Part shown: piece by piece, positions 1 through 7,274 of the stretch
Numbering within the stretch: the first letter of the stretch is position 1
Layout: each line of letters starts with the position of its first letter
NCBI GenBank assembly: GCA_019637645.1
Contig: JAHBVH010000034.1
Coordinates: forward strand, 23,172-87,171
DNA length: 64,000 nt
Reading direction: 5' to 3'
Origin: Caldilineaceae bacterium
GTDB lineage: Bacteria; Chloroflexota; Anaerolineae; Caldilineales; Caldilineaceae
Notes under the pieces: generated by a model
Seen by the model: only the letters and a program-made list of their open reading frames with translations
Database searches by the model: none
What the model was told of the DNA's origin: nothing
Made by a program: the position numbers and the translations under genes

Positions 1-576
1 CTGCCAAATGGGAGTCTGAATCGTACCAGGGCAAATCACGTTGGCCCGAATGTTGGAGGAGCCATATTTCAGCGCCATATTGCGAGTGAGATTGATGACA
101 CCGGCTTTGGCCGCGCTATACGCCTCTTCGCCCAATCCCGTCAAGCCATTGACGGAAGCAATGTTGATGATGGCACCCCGCCGTTGTTCGAGCATGGTCG
201 GCAAGATCGCTTTAGAACAGAGGTAAACGCTTTTGAGCACAACATTCAGGTTGAGATCCCAAGTTGCTTCATCGAAGGTTAGAATATCATCGCCTTGGGA
301 GATGGCGGCGTTGTTTACCAAAATGTCAAACCGGCCAAACCGAGCATACGCAGTCGTTGCCATTTTTTGAATTGCCTGCGCATCGGTTACATCTAGCGCG
401 ATGGCAAGCGCGGAACGGCCCAAGGCGGTTACTTGAGCGGCAGTGGCTTGGGCGCGTTCGGCGACCCGATCGATGACCACAATATGCGCCCCCTCTTGGG
501 CAAAGCAGAGCGCAATCGCCTGGCCAATCCCAGAGCCACCGCCCGTAATCAAAGCCACTCGATCCTGAAGTCGCAT
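1..576 (-). CDS. SDR-family NAD(P)-dependent oxidoreductase, C-terminus cut by window edge
   Basis: Reading the minus strand from an ATG at 576 gives 192 codons that stay open to the window edge, so the C-terminus is missing. The product is a classical short-chain dehydrogenase/reductase that oxidises or reduces an alcohol/ketone pair with a nicotinamide cofactor in the cytoplasm. Visible landmarks are the cofactor loop TGGGSGIG (residues 11-18), an Asp at 36 after the second strand that suggests NAD(H) preference, NNA at 88-90, and the catalytic Ser141, Tyr153 and Lys157 (motif YSAAK). The CPGTIQTP segment near residue 182 also fits the family. Substrate cannot be told from the sequence. A weak AAGGG lies upstream of the start. 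Confidence 0.93.
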   Translation of the reverse strand, partial: MRLQDRVALITGGGSGIGQAIALCFAQEGAHIVVIDRVAERAQATAAQVTALGRSALAIALDVTDAQAIQKMATTAYARFGRFDILVNNAAISQGDDILTFDEATWDLNLNVVLKSVYLCSKAILPTMLEQRRGAIINIASVNGLTGLGEEAYSAAKAGVINLTRNMALKYGSSNIRANVICPGTIQTPIWQ

Positions 577-750
577 GGAAATTTCCCTTGTTTTAACGCA
601 ATTCAAGCGCCTTGCTTCACCAAAGAGCCAAGCAAGCTAGCCCCTGCCTGAGCCGCCATTGTAGCGCAGAAAGATAGTTCTGCAAAAGTAGCATAGAAGC
701 TAGCGGATAAATGACCGCCACACGATGGCCCTATACGCTAGGCTGATAAT

Positions 751-780
751 AAAAAACCAGGCTACCATGAGCCTGGTTTT
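751..780 (-). terminator. Intrinsic terminator after the split DUF35 genes
   Basis: A perfect 11-bp inverted repeat (753-763 with 770-780) has a 6-nt loop. Read on the minus strand it ends in a run of six T, which fits a rho-independent terminator just downstream of the gene ending at 802. The plus strand also has a short T run, so it may work in both directions. Confidence 0.85.
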
Positions 781-801
781 CTGTCACACAATAAGGGCGG
801 G

Positions 802-1152
802 TTAGGCACTGTCAGACAAAAGAGGCCGGAATTTGTATCCGTAGATGATCTGCCCCTCAGCCCCGTCTTCGCGCAATTTTCGTGTTACCATCTCGACACG
901 CATCCCAATGGCAACCGCAGCGTGATCAAGGTCGGTTAATTGCGCCGTCACCATGGGCCCTTCGTCTAGTTTCACAAGGGCCACAATATAGGGCTTTTGT
1001 TCTTCAAACCCGTGCGGGACATTATACATTTTTGTGAAACTGTAGATTTCACCACGCCCGCTTAGGTTACGGGTGAGGGGTGTCACGGGCTTACCCCCCT
1101 GTACGATTTCCGGTGCTATTTCCGGTGCTACTGTCCCATGTTGGGTACTCAT
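802..1152 (-). CDS. DUF35 OB-fold domain protein (acyl-CoA-associated), OB-fold half
   Basis: A 116-residue protein. From about residue 32 it matches the OB-fold half of DUF35 proteins: GRGEIYSFT, a GFEEQKPYIVALVKLDEGP-type strand pair, TAQLTDLD and a final GYKFRP. These small proteins bridge thiolases or other acyl-CoA enzymes and bind CoA substrates. In the family the OB-fold normally follows an N-terminal zinc ribbon in one chain. Here the zinc ribbon is a separate gene 39 nt upstream with several stop codons between. The first 30 residues contain a short duplicated segment (APEI/APEI) and are not family-like. No thiolase lies nearby, so the partner is unknown. Confidence 0.8.
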   Translation of the reverse strand: MSTQHGTVAPEIAPEIVQGGKPVTPLTRNLSGRGEIYSFTKMYNVPHGFEEQKPYIVALVKLDEGPMVTAQLTDLDHAAVAIGMRVEMVTRKLREDGAEGQIIYGYKFRPLLSDSA

Positions 1153-1191
1153 CTTCGCGTTCCGTGTTCTATCCTAGGCCAATCACAACGA

Positions 1192-1428
1192 TCAATCATC
1201 GCCCGCTACAGGTGAAGCCGTGTTTTGTGACAAATCAAAGACCATAAAATAACGATAGTTGGCGTCATTAGCCCCTTCGTTCGCCCCTTCATTCGTCCTA
1301 TTGGCGGTATGGGTGCAATGGTGACAATGTTTACGCGGTGGGAACATGGTTACTTGGCAAGTAGGACACACGGTTCCTTCTAAGCTGTAACGTTGTTTCT
1401 TTGTACGCCATATATTCGGAATTGCCAT
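1192..1428 (-). CDS. DUF35 zinc-ribbon half (rubredoxin-like)
   Basis: A 78-residue protein whose first half matches the N-terminal rubredoxin-like zinc ribbon of DUF35 proteins: IPNIWR, QRYSLEG, then CPTC (residues 21-24) and CHHC (35-38) as four zinc ligands with FPPRK between. The C-terminal 40 residues are unrelated to the family and contain a duplicated NEGA segment. It is the first gene of a two-gene unit with the OB-fold gene. The usual family member is a single chain of about 130-140 residues, so this is a natural split or a gene broken by insertion. The upstream promoter predicts transcription starting almost at the ATG. Confidence 0.72.
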   Translation of the reverse strand: MAIPNIWRTKKQRYSLEGTVCPTCQVTMFPPRKHCHHCTHTANRTNEGANEGANDANYRYFMVFDLSQNTASPVAGDD

Positions 1429-1435
1429 AATGATT

Positions 1436-1464
1436 ATTATCCTCTACATAAATGCTTATGTAAA
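1436..1464 (-). promoter_or_regulatory. Promoter with palindromic operator for the DUF35 pair
   Basis: On the minus strand a TTTACA -35 box (1464-1459) and a GATAAT -10 box (1441-1436) are 17 bp apart, each matching the sigma-70 consensus at 5 of 6 positions. The -10 ends only 7 nt before the ATG at 1428, so the mRNA would be leaderless or nearly so. A palindrome TACATAA-N4-TTATGTA (1445-1462) covers the spacer and part of the -35, a position typical of a repressor operator. Confidence 0.6.
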
Positions 1465-1856
1465 TTAGTAGACTTACGCTAGCTGGCGAAGTAAGGATAA
1501 GCTAAACGAAATCCTCTGCTAGCCAATGCAGAGCAACCTAAGAAGTCGCTAAGCGCTCTTTGCGGTAGAAGCTTCTACAAACAATGATTTTACCTTGAAC
1601 AAGCTACGCTTCATGGTTACCATCATAACAGATTAAGGCTTTCAAAGACTACCGATAGCATGCTTTTCGGGAATTGAGAGCTTTTGGCAGTTCATTTCTG
1701 GCAATTGACGTTGATATTTTCAACAAACTATAGCATTATTTTGAGCTGTAGGATAGCGGACATTTGCTGCAATCCCCCGTAAAGTACAGGTAAGGTGTTG
1801 TAGTCGGATAGGAATGCGACTACAAATCCAGGCTAGATAGTGATGGGAAAATTCGC
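1465..1856. other. Gene-free stretch with one hairpin
   Basis: No coding signal is apparent in this 390-bp AT-richer stretch between the YfhO gene end and the DUF35 promoter. The only structure I see is an 8-bp inverted repeat (1799-1806 with 1817-1824, 10-nt loop) about 33 nt after the YfhO stop codon. It could end that transcript but has no T run. Confidence 0.4.
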
Positions 1857-4331
1857 CTATTTGACTGTTTGGGCACGCCGTCGACGAACCAACCAGCGTC
1901 CAGCCAGCAGCCATAGGCCAAGCGTCGCCGCAGCAAAAGCCCCCAACCCCCACCGCCAGCTTGTCGGTGCAAAGGTGAGGAAGACGGTTGATTGTCCTGA
2001 CGGAACCGGCACGCCCCGGAGGCTGCTATTGACTTGGAGAACAGGTACACGCTGCTCATCCACGGTTGCACGCCAACCTGGATACCAGATTTCACTAAGC
2101 ACCAGTAAGGCTGGCGCGCTGGCATTGACAGTGAGCGCGATAGAATTACTCCCATACTGGGTAATAGCAACTTGCTCAGCACCGGTTGCTGGCAGCAGCG
2201 TAGGCAGTGGCGCTTGGGTCGTCACCACGGCCTGTTGGCGTGGATCAAAGGTCGGTTCTTGAAGGCGCGCCAGCGCTTGGGCTGGCGTTGGGGCAGTCTC
2301 GGCTTGATGGACAAGCCATGCCCGCGGCAAGGTTGTTAGATTCTGATAAACCGCGAGAGCTCCCGGTGCGTCAAACGCAAGGGTAAATTTGCCTTCTGGC
2401 AGCGGCGTGCCATCTTTTACAATGACATACCCCACATTGAGCATGTCATAGAGCAGTGTCTGTCGCCCCCCCAACGCCGACCAGAAGGTCTGCCAATGCG
2501 CGAGCATTAAAGGATTCGCAATCCCACCCACATCTTGTAAACCGACCAAGGCGGCTGTATCGGGCTGCCAAAGGTCGGCAATATCAGTTAAGGTGTCGAT
2601 CCGCGTAGGCAGCGCGTCCTGCTGCAGAAAGGCGACGATTTCGGAATGGGCAAACCCTTCCGTAGGATCGCGCGGACTAATGTCGGTATAGGCACCGGTG
2701 GCCGATAGATCAAAAAAGAGCAAGGCCACCAAGGCTAGGGCCTGACCACGGCGGCTCAACCAACCGGCGCGCGCACTAACCAGCACGCCCCAAAGCCCCA
2801 GCCAAAAGAGGGTTGCCAACGTCAAGGCCAGGGCAGCGACCGAAGCACGTAAAAAGGCTGTCTCGTTCGCTTGCGTCAAGAGCAGGGCCAAGTAGAGTAG
2901 GGGCAGAACCACGCCCAAGAGGATCTGTGCGCCCCGCTGTAACAGCTGTCGATAGGCTTGCCACAGAAGTTGCATGCTAGCCCTTTTGGCAAGCATCAAG
3001 CCCACCACCTCTACGCCAACCGCGCCCAGCACCGCGACGCTAAAGGTCCAAAGGACCAACGCGCGCGCCGGTGCCCGGAACTGACCAAAGAGCGGCACCA
3101 AGGCTGCCAACCAGCCGTGGGCCAGGGCATAGATACCCAGCGCCGTTGCCACCCCAAAGAGCGCCAGCCCCAGCCAAGGCAGCAAGCGCCGTCGCACCCT
3201 GTTGTTAGCCGTCGCCCCATAGAGCGCGGCAATGGCTAATAATAGGGTTGCCACACCGGCATAAGGAGTCTCGACGCGCGCCCACAAGCTCCAGTGCAAC
3301 GCTGGCCCACGACCAAAAAAGCTGGGCGTGAGTACCCCAATGAGTTGCGTCGGTGCCAAGGAAAAATCTACCGTATCTTGATAGGTAAAGGTGCTCCGCT
3401 CGGTGAAGCGGGTTAACTCGAATGCCGGTAACAAAATGGGCGCGGCCAGGAGGGCCGCCACACCAGAAAAGAAGAGGAGATAGGGCAGCAGTGCCAGAAC
3501 CGTTGCCAGTGACGTTGTACCATAGGAACGAGCCACAGACTTGGCGGCCTGCTCTTCCCACCCTTCGCCAAGTCCATAGCCGATGGTATAGATTGCCACC
3601 GCTATCGCCACATAGAAACTACTCTGGGCATGACCGGCATAGGTCGAAAGGGCAAAAAGAAGCGCAGCAACCGCAGCCCAACCATAGCTTTGCTGGCGTA
3701 GCGCCCGATGATAAGCGGCGAGCGTCCACGGAAGCCAACTCAAGACGGCGATGAGATTCAAATTGCCGAGGTGGATCAGCAGTGGGTCGCTAAACTGAAA
3801 CGCGATCGCGCCAAAGAGCGCGGCTGGACGCGAGAGCACATGGCCGGGTCGCCATTGCCAAGTACGCAGCAAAATGTACATGCCCAGCCCAGCCCAATAC
3901 AGATGCCCAATACTAAGCCACTGCATAACGGAATAGGGAAAATCCGGCCAGAGTAGGAATAAGAGCAAATTAGGCAGGTAGAGAAAACCGGCTTGAATAT
4001 CCCCAATAAACGGCGCGCCGCCATAGAGATGGGGATTCCACAGCGGCAGCGTCCACTGCTGCAATTGGGCGGCGGCGAAGCGATAGGTTGGGTAGAGAAA
4101 GCTAACTAGGTCCCCCCCATCGGCAGGCTGAAAGACATCGCCACTGAGGGTGCGCCAGAAAAAGCCCAGGGTGAGCAGCCACAAGAGCCCCCCAGCCAGC
4201 CAGTCATTGGCCGCGAGCCAGGTCGGTTGGCGACGCTGGGCGCGCCAGCGCAACCAAAAGAAGGGCGTTAGCCAGCCAAGAGCCACAACAAGCCAAACGA
4301 ATGGGGTCGAGAGCAACAACACCGCAATCAC
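1857..4331 (-). CDS. YfhO-family multi-pass membrane protein
   Basis: An 824-residue protein starting with GTG. It has many hydrophobic segments (roughly a dozen transmembrane helices spread over residues 1-520), then a soluble C-terminal region of about 270 residues, and a final hydrophobic helix before the basic end RRRRAQTVK. The pattern GDLVSFLYPTYRF, PLWNPHLYGGAPFIGDIQAG and a later DVGGIANPL region match bacterial YfhO proteins (Pfam YfhO), which resemble GT-C glycosyltransferases and have been linked to glycosylation of cell-wall polymers in Firmicutes. The donor and acceptor here are unknown. It stands alone and is divergent from the cytochrome b5-like gene. Confidence 0.85.
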   Translation of the reverse strand: MIAVLLLSTPFVWLVVALGWLTPFFWLRWRAQRRQPTWLAANDWLAGGLLWLLTLGFFWRTLSGDVFQPADGGDLVSFLYPTYRFAAAQLQQWTLPLWNPHLYGGAPFIGDIQAGFLYLPNLLLFLLWPDFPYSVMQWLSIGHLYWAGLGMYILLRTWQWRPGHVLSRPAALFGAIAFQFSDPLLIHLGNLNLIAVLSWLPWTLAAYHRALRQQSYGWAAVAALLFALSTYAGHAQSSFYVAIAVAIYTIGYGLGEGWEEQAAKSVARSYGTTSLATVLALLPYLLFFSGVAALLAAPILLPAFELTRFTERSTFTYQDTVDFSLAPTQLIGVLTPSFFGRGPALHWSLWARVETPYAGVATLLLAIAALYGATANNRVRRRLLPWLGLALFGVATALGIYALAHGWLAALVPLFGQFRAPARALVLWTFSVAVLGAVGVEVVGLMLAKRASMQLLWQAYRQLLQRGAQILLGVVLPLLYLALLLTQANETAFLRASVAALALTLATLFWLGLWGVLVSARAGWLSRRGQALALVALLFFDLSATGAYTDISPRDPTEGFAHSEIVAFLQQDALPTRIDTLTDIADLWQPDTAALVGLQDVGGIANPLMLAHWQTFWSALGGRQTLLYDMLNVGYVIVKDGTPLPEGKFTLAFDAPGALAVYQNLTTLPRAWLVHQAETAPTPAQALARLQEPTFDPRQQAVVTTQAPLPTLLPATGAEQVAITQYGSNSIALTVNASAPALLVLSEIWYPGWRATVDEQRVPVLQVNSSLRGVPVPSGQSTVFLTFAPTSWRWGLGAFAAATLGLWLLAGRWLVRRRRAQTVK

Positions 4332-4474
4332 TTTCTTTGCATCAAGGTTTCTGTAAATGACCGCGCCCGATCTACAATCAGGGACCGTGCATTGAGTTCA
4401 GATTCTAATTCCATCAAGCTATGCAGTATACAATCCCGCAGAGCACCACGCAAGCAACCTGCGGTACAATCAAA

Positions 4475-4539
4475 CGTACTGTCAAAACGTACTGTCAAAA
4501 CGTACTGTCAAAACGTACTGTCAAAACGTACTGTCAAAA
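4475..4539. repeat. Five exact 13-bp tandem repeats
   Basis: The unit CGTACTGTCAAAA is repeated five times without a mismatch, about 35 bp upstream of the cytochrome b5-like gene and 140 bp from the divergent YfhO gene. Exact copies suggest recent slippage or a binding-site array (iteron-like). The 13-bp period is not a whole number of helical turns, so successive sites would rotate around the helix. Confidence 0.95.
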
Positions 4540-4573
4540 CCCATAATCAAAACAACGAGAGCATCGACCGGCT

Positions 4574-4837
4574 ATGAGTGAAAGTTCCGAACGGGAATTT
4601 ACTGAACAACAGTTACGCCGCTACACAGGTGAACGGGGCTATCCTATGTATATTGCCTATGCGGGCGTTGTCTATGATGTAACCAATTGTCCAAAGTGGC
4701 GGCGGGGCATCCATGAAAATCAGCATTGGCCGGGCCAAGATCTGACCAGTGAACTAGGCGACGCGCCCCATACCGCCTCGGTTTTTGACCATCCTTGTGT
4801 CAAGCGCGTAGGGCGGTTGCGCGGAGACGCGCCATGA
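4574..4837 (+). CDS. Cytochrome b5-like heme/steroid-binding domain protein
   Basis: An 87-residue protein consisting of one cytochrome b5-like domain. It shows the family pattern EFTEQQLRRYTG, YIAYAGVVYDVTNCPKW, then HENQHWPGQDLT with His47 and His51, and APH with His66 before a short tail. Members bind heme or hydrophobic small molecules and often act as electron carriers. It has no signal peptide, so a cytoplasmic location is likely. Its stop codon overlaps the start of the next gene (TGA inside ATGA), so the two are translationally coupled. No strong ribosome-binding site precedes the ATG. Confidence 0.85.
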   Translation: MSESSEREFTEQQLRRYTGERGYPMYIAYAGVVYDVTNCPKWRRGIHENQHWPGQDLTSELGDAPHTASVFDHPCVKRVGRLRGDAP

Positions 4838-5199
4838 TCACCACCATCCACCATGTCCAGATCACCGTTCCCCGCCACGCCGAGAAGACAGCGCGCGCCT
4901 TCTACTGCGATCTACTTGGCTTGCCGGAGCTTGAAAAACCGGCAGCGCTCGCCGCACGCGGCGGTTTTTGGGTACAGGTCGGCCCGTTGCAACTTCATAT
5001 CGGGACCGAAGAGGGCGTGGATCGCGCCGCGACCAAAGCCCATGTCGCCTATCTGGTCACTGATCTAGCGCTCTGGCGAACGCGCTTGGCAACCCACGGC
5101 ATTACGATCTTAGAAAGTATCCCTATCCCAGGCTATGATCGCTTCGAATGTCGCGATCCATTTGACAATCGTCTTGAATTTATCCAGGCTATCGGCTAA
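4834..5199 (+). CDS. VOC (glyoxalase/bleomycin-resistance) superfamily protein
   Basis: A 121-residue protein in the vicinal-oxygen-chelate fold. The first beta-alpha-beta-beta-beta unit begins IHHVQITVP, with AFYCDLLGLPEL following. The second begins HVAYLV and ends with the typical FECRDPFDNRLEF strand that supplies a metal-ligand Glu. I chose the ATG that overlaps the upstream stop codon because family homology begins there; a longer reading from 4795 is only a frame extension. Function within the superfamily (lyase, dioxygenase or resistance protein) cannot be assigned. Confidence 0.85.
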   Translation: MITTIHHVQITVPRHAEKTARAFYCDLLGLPELEKPAALAARGGFWVQVGPLQLHIGTEEGVDRAATKAHVAYLVTDLALWRTRLATHGITILESIPIPGYDRFECRDPFDNRLEFIQAIG

Positions 5200-5376
5200 A
5201 ATAAAAGCATGCGGTCTTGCGCGCCCGATGTAACGCTTTGCCCTGAACACGTGCGCCTGAACACGTTCGTAGAAACAACAGGACGAAACAACTTGGTGCA
5301 ATCAAGCCAAGCGAGCGTTGCACAGCAACCAGTTACGCGTATCTGAAAGACTAGGAGCATCGACGAGGAGCATCCG

Positions 5377-5751
5377 ATGAAGAGTTTCTTAAAGTTTGTC
5401 GCTGTCGTAGCGATTCTTGGTGGTATTCTCTATGCCCTCAAGACCATTCTGGCACCGACAGAGAACGAAAACACGAGTGGCGTTCTGCCCAAAGAGCCGG
5501 TCAAATCGTTAGATGAAGCCCCGCTCGGTGGTGAAATCAGCCAAGAATTACTAAAAATTTTGGTTTGCCCAGAAGACAAAGGCCCGTTAGAATTGGTAGA
5601 GGGTGGCAAATTCTTGTTGAATCCGCGCAATGGCTATAAATACCCCATTCGCAACGGGATTCCGGTCATGCTGATCGAAGAGGGCAAGAAATATCGCGAT
5701 GGTGCATCTGCCAATGGCACCGGGGAACGCGCCAAAGTTGCGGATAGCTAA
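5377..5751 (+). CDS. Membrane-anchored Trm112-like protein
   Basis: A 124-residue protein with an N-terminal hydrophobic helix (about residues 4-25) and a C-terminal Trm112-like domain (about 58-110). The domain shows ELLKILVCPEDKGPLEL, then a strand and turn, then YPIRNGIPVMLIEE, which is the family signature. Trm112 proteins are small activators of methyltransferases. Here only one Cys of the usual zinc pair remains (CPED instead of CPxC), so zinc binding may be lost. The membrane anchor is unusual but recurrent in environmental bacteria. The partner is unknown. An AGGAG lies 8 nt before the ATG. Confidence 0.75.
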   Translation: MKSFLKFVAVVAILGGILYALKTILAPTENENTSGVLPKEPVKSLDEAPLGGEISQELLKILVCPEDKGPLELVEGGKFLLNPRNGYKYPIRNGIPVMLIEEGKKYRDGASANGTGERAKVADS

Positions 5752-5832
5752 ATCACCGCCCAATCCAATTACCCAAACTAGGGACAAATTTAGCATCGCC
5801 GATCCTGCCGGTTATAACCAAGTTGTGATGTC

Positions 5833-7053
5833 GTGAACAGATCTCTCCGTTTTGGCATTGATACCCTGTTGACCCATTCCTTGCCAGCCTTACAAGGGCT
5901 ACGCGTCGGTCTGGTCACCAATGACGTTGCCACAACGGCCTTTTCGTCGCGCCCGCTCACCCCCGTCCGCCAAGCCCTGCAGGCGGCAGGCGTACACCTT
6001 TGTGCGCTCTTTTCCCCCGAACATGGTATGGGTGCGAGTGCAGTCGATGGCGCGGTTGTCGAAGATAGCCGCGACAGCCTGACAAGATTACCGGTTTATA
6101 GCCTCTATGGTGACACTTATCGGCCAACCGCAACAATGTTAGCTGATCTGGATCTGCTTTTGTTTGACATCCCCGATATTGGCGCACGCTTCTACACCTA
6201 TATTTGGACCCTTTCCTATGTCATGGAAGCTTGTGCCGAGGTGGGGCTTCCCCTATGGATCTTAGATCGCCCGAATCCCCTTGGTGGTCAGTTGACACAG
6301 GTGGAAGGCCCCGAGTTGGATGAGGCAAACCTAGCGAGCTTTGTCGGGCGGTGGCAGATGCCCATTCGCCACAGCCTGACCATCGGCGAGTTGGCCCGCT
6401 ATTGGAATGGGGAACGACAACTCGGGGTTGACCTCACCGTGGTGCCGGTCGCAGGCTGGCAACGCGCCCAACAGTGGTCGGCGCTGGGCCTACCCTTTAT
6501 CCCAACCTCCCCCTCCATGCCAAGCTATGAGACCGTCTGCCTCTATCCCGGCACCTGTTTATTCGAGGGGACCAACATCAGCGAAGGACGGGGTACGAGT
6601 ACCCCTTTTCGTAGCGTTGGTGCGCCTTGGCTCGACGCCGACGCCGTCGTCGCGCGCTTTAACCAACAGCAGTTATCCGGCGTCGTTGCCCGGGCCGTAC
6701 AATTCACCCCCACGAGCAACAAATATCATGACCAACTCTGTCATGGCGTTATGTTGCATGTCACGGACGAAGAGACCCTACGCCCTGTAGCGGCTGGGCT
6801 TTGGCTCGTCGCGATCATCCAACAACAACACCCCCAGACCTTTACATGGCTGCCTTATCCAACCGCGGCCAGTGGCCCTGGCTATGGCCACTTTGACCGT
6901 CTCATTGGTAGCCTAACCCTCCGTGAAGCGTTAAGCAAAAAGGTAAGCGAAGCGTCAAGCCAGATCAGCCATGAACTTGGTGCGGCCATTCAGCAGTGGA
7001 CCCAAAGTGGTTCATGGGCCACGCGCGTACAGCCATATTTATTGTACCATTAA
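5833..7053 (+). CDS. NamZ-type exo-beta-N-acetylmuramidase (DUF1343)
   Basis: A 406-residue protein matching DUF1343 along its length: GLRVGLVTNDVA near the N-terminus, LFSPEHGMGASAVDGA, a VYSLYGDTYRPT segment, LLFDIPDIGARFYTYIWTL, a LDRPNPLGG motif and EGTNISEGRGTSTPF. Characterised members (NamZ) remove terminal N-acetylmuramic acid from peptidoglycan fragments, so this is probably a cell-wall recycling or scavenging enzyme. No signal peptide is visible, suggesting cytoplasmic action. The start is GTG; the ATG five bases upstream is out of frame and closes at once. No clear Shine-Dalgarno sequence. Confidence 0.88.
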   Translation: MNRSLRFGIDTLLTHSLPALQGLRVGLVTNDVATTAFSSRPLTPVRQALQAAGVHLCALFSPEHGMGASAVDGAVVEDSRDSLTRLPVYSLYGDTYRPTATMLADLDLLLFDIPDIGARFYTYIWTLSYVMEACAEVGLPLWILDRPNPLGGQLTQVEGPELDEANLASFVGRWQMPIRHSLTIGELARYWNGERQLGVDLTVVPVAGWQRAQQWSALGLPFIPTSPSMPSYETVCLYPGTCLFEGTNISEGRGTSTPFRSVGAPWLDADAVVARFNQQQLSGVVARAVQFTPTSNKYHDQLCHGVMLHVTDEETLRPVAAGLWLVAIIQQQHPQTFTWLPYPTAASGPGYGHFDRLIGSLTLREALSKKVSEASSQISHELGAAIQQWTQSGSWATRVQPYLLYH

Positions 7054-7064
7054 ATCGATTTGGC

Positions 7065-7093
7065 TTTACACACAAATTCGTGTAGACTATCTT
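7065..7093 (+). promoter_or_regulatory. Possible promoter of the chaperonin-like gene
   Basis: TTTACA (7065-7070) and TATCTT (7088-7093) are 17 bp apart, with 5/6 and 4/6 matches to sigma-70 boxes. A TACAC/GTGTA inverted repeat (7067-7071, 7080-7084) overlaps it. This would give a leader of about 175 nt. Weak evidence on its own. I see no CIRCE element. Confidence 0.35.
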
Positions 7094-7189
7094 GCCGACA
7101 GTGCCGTTGCTTTCTCAGCGCGCTGCGGACAAGCAAACCAATTCCAAAATTAACTTTCATTTTAATGGCGGATGGCCAGTGGCATATAG

Positions 7190-7211
7190 CAGGTGGCAAA
7201 TTTGCTACCTG
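7190..7211. promoter_or_regulatory. 22-bp near-perfect palindrome upstream of the chaperonin-like gene
   Basis: Two 11-bp arms (7190-7200 and 7201-7211) meet with no loop and differ from perfect symmetry at one position pair. It lies 63 bp before the ATG at 7275. A palindrome without a loop is more like a protein-binding operator than a terminator. Confidence 0.5.
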
Positions 7212-7274
7212 TGACCGTGCTGCTTTCCACCTGGCTCTGTGCCATCAGTAGCGAAAATAAACCGTTGAACGCAT

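Noticed and set aside
1720..1953. 77-codon minus-strand frame overlapping the YfhO gene end
   Set aside because: It overlaps the end of a well-supported gene in another frame and shows no homology pattern.
4475..4539. CRISPR array
   Set aside because: The 13-bp units are directly tandem with no spacers and no cas genes are present.
4795..4833. Longer start for the VOC protein
   Set aside because: The extra 13 residues lie inside the cytochrome b5-like gene and are not family-like; the ATGA overlap gives a better start.
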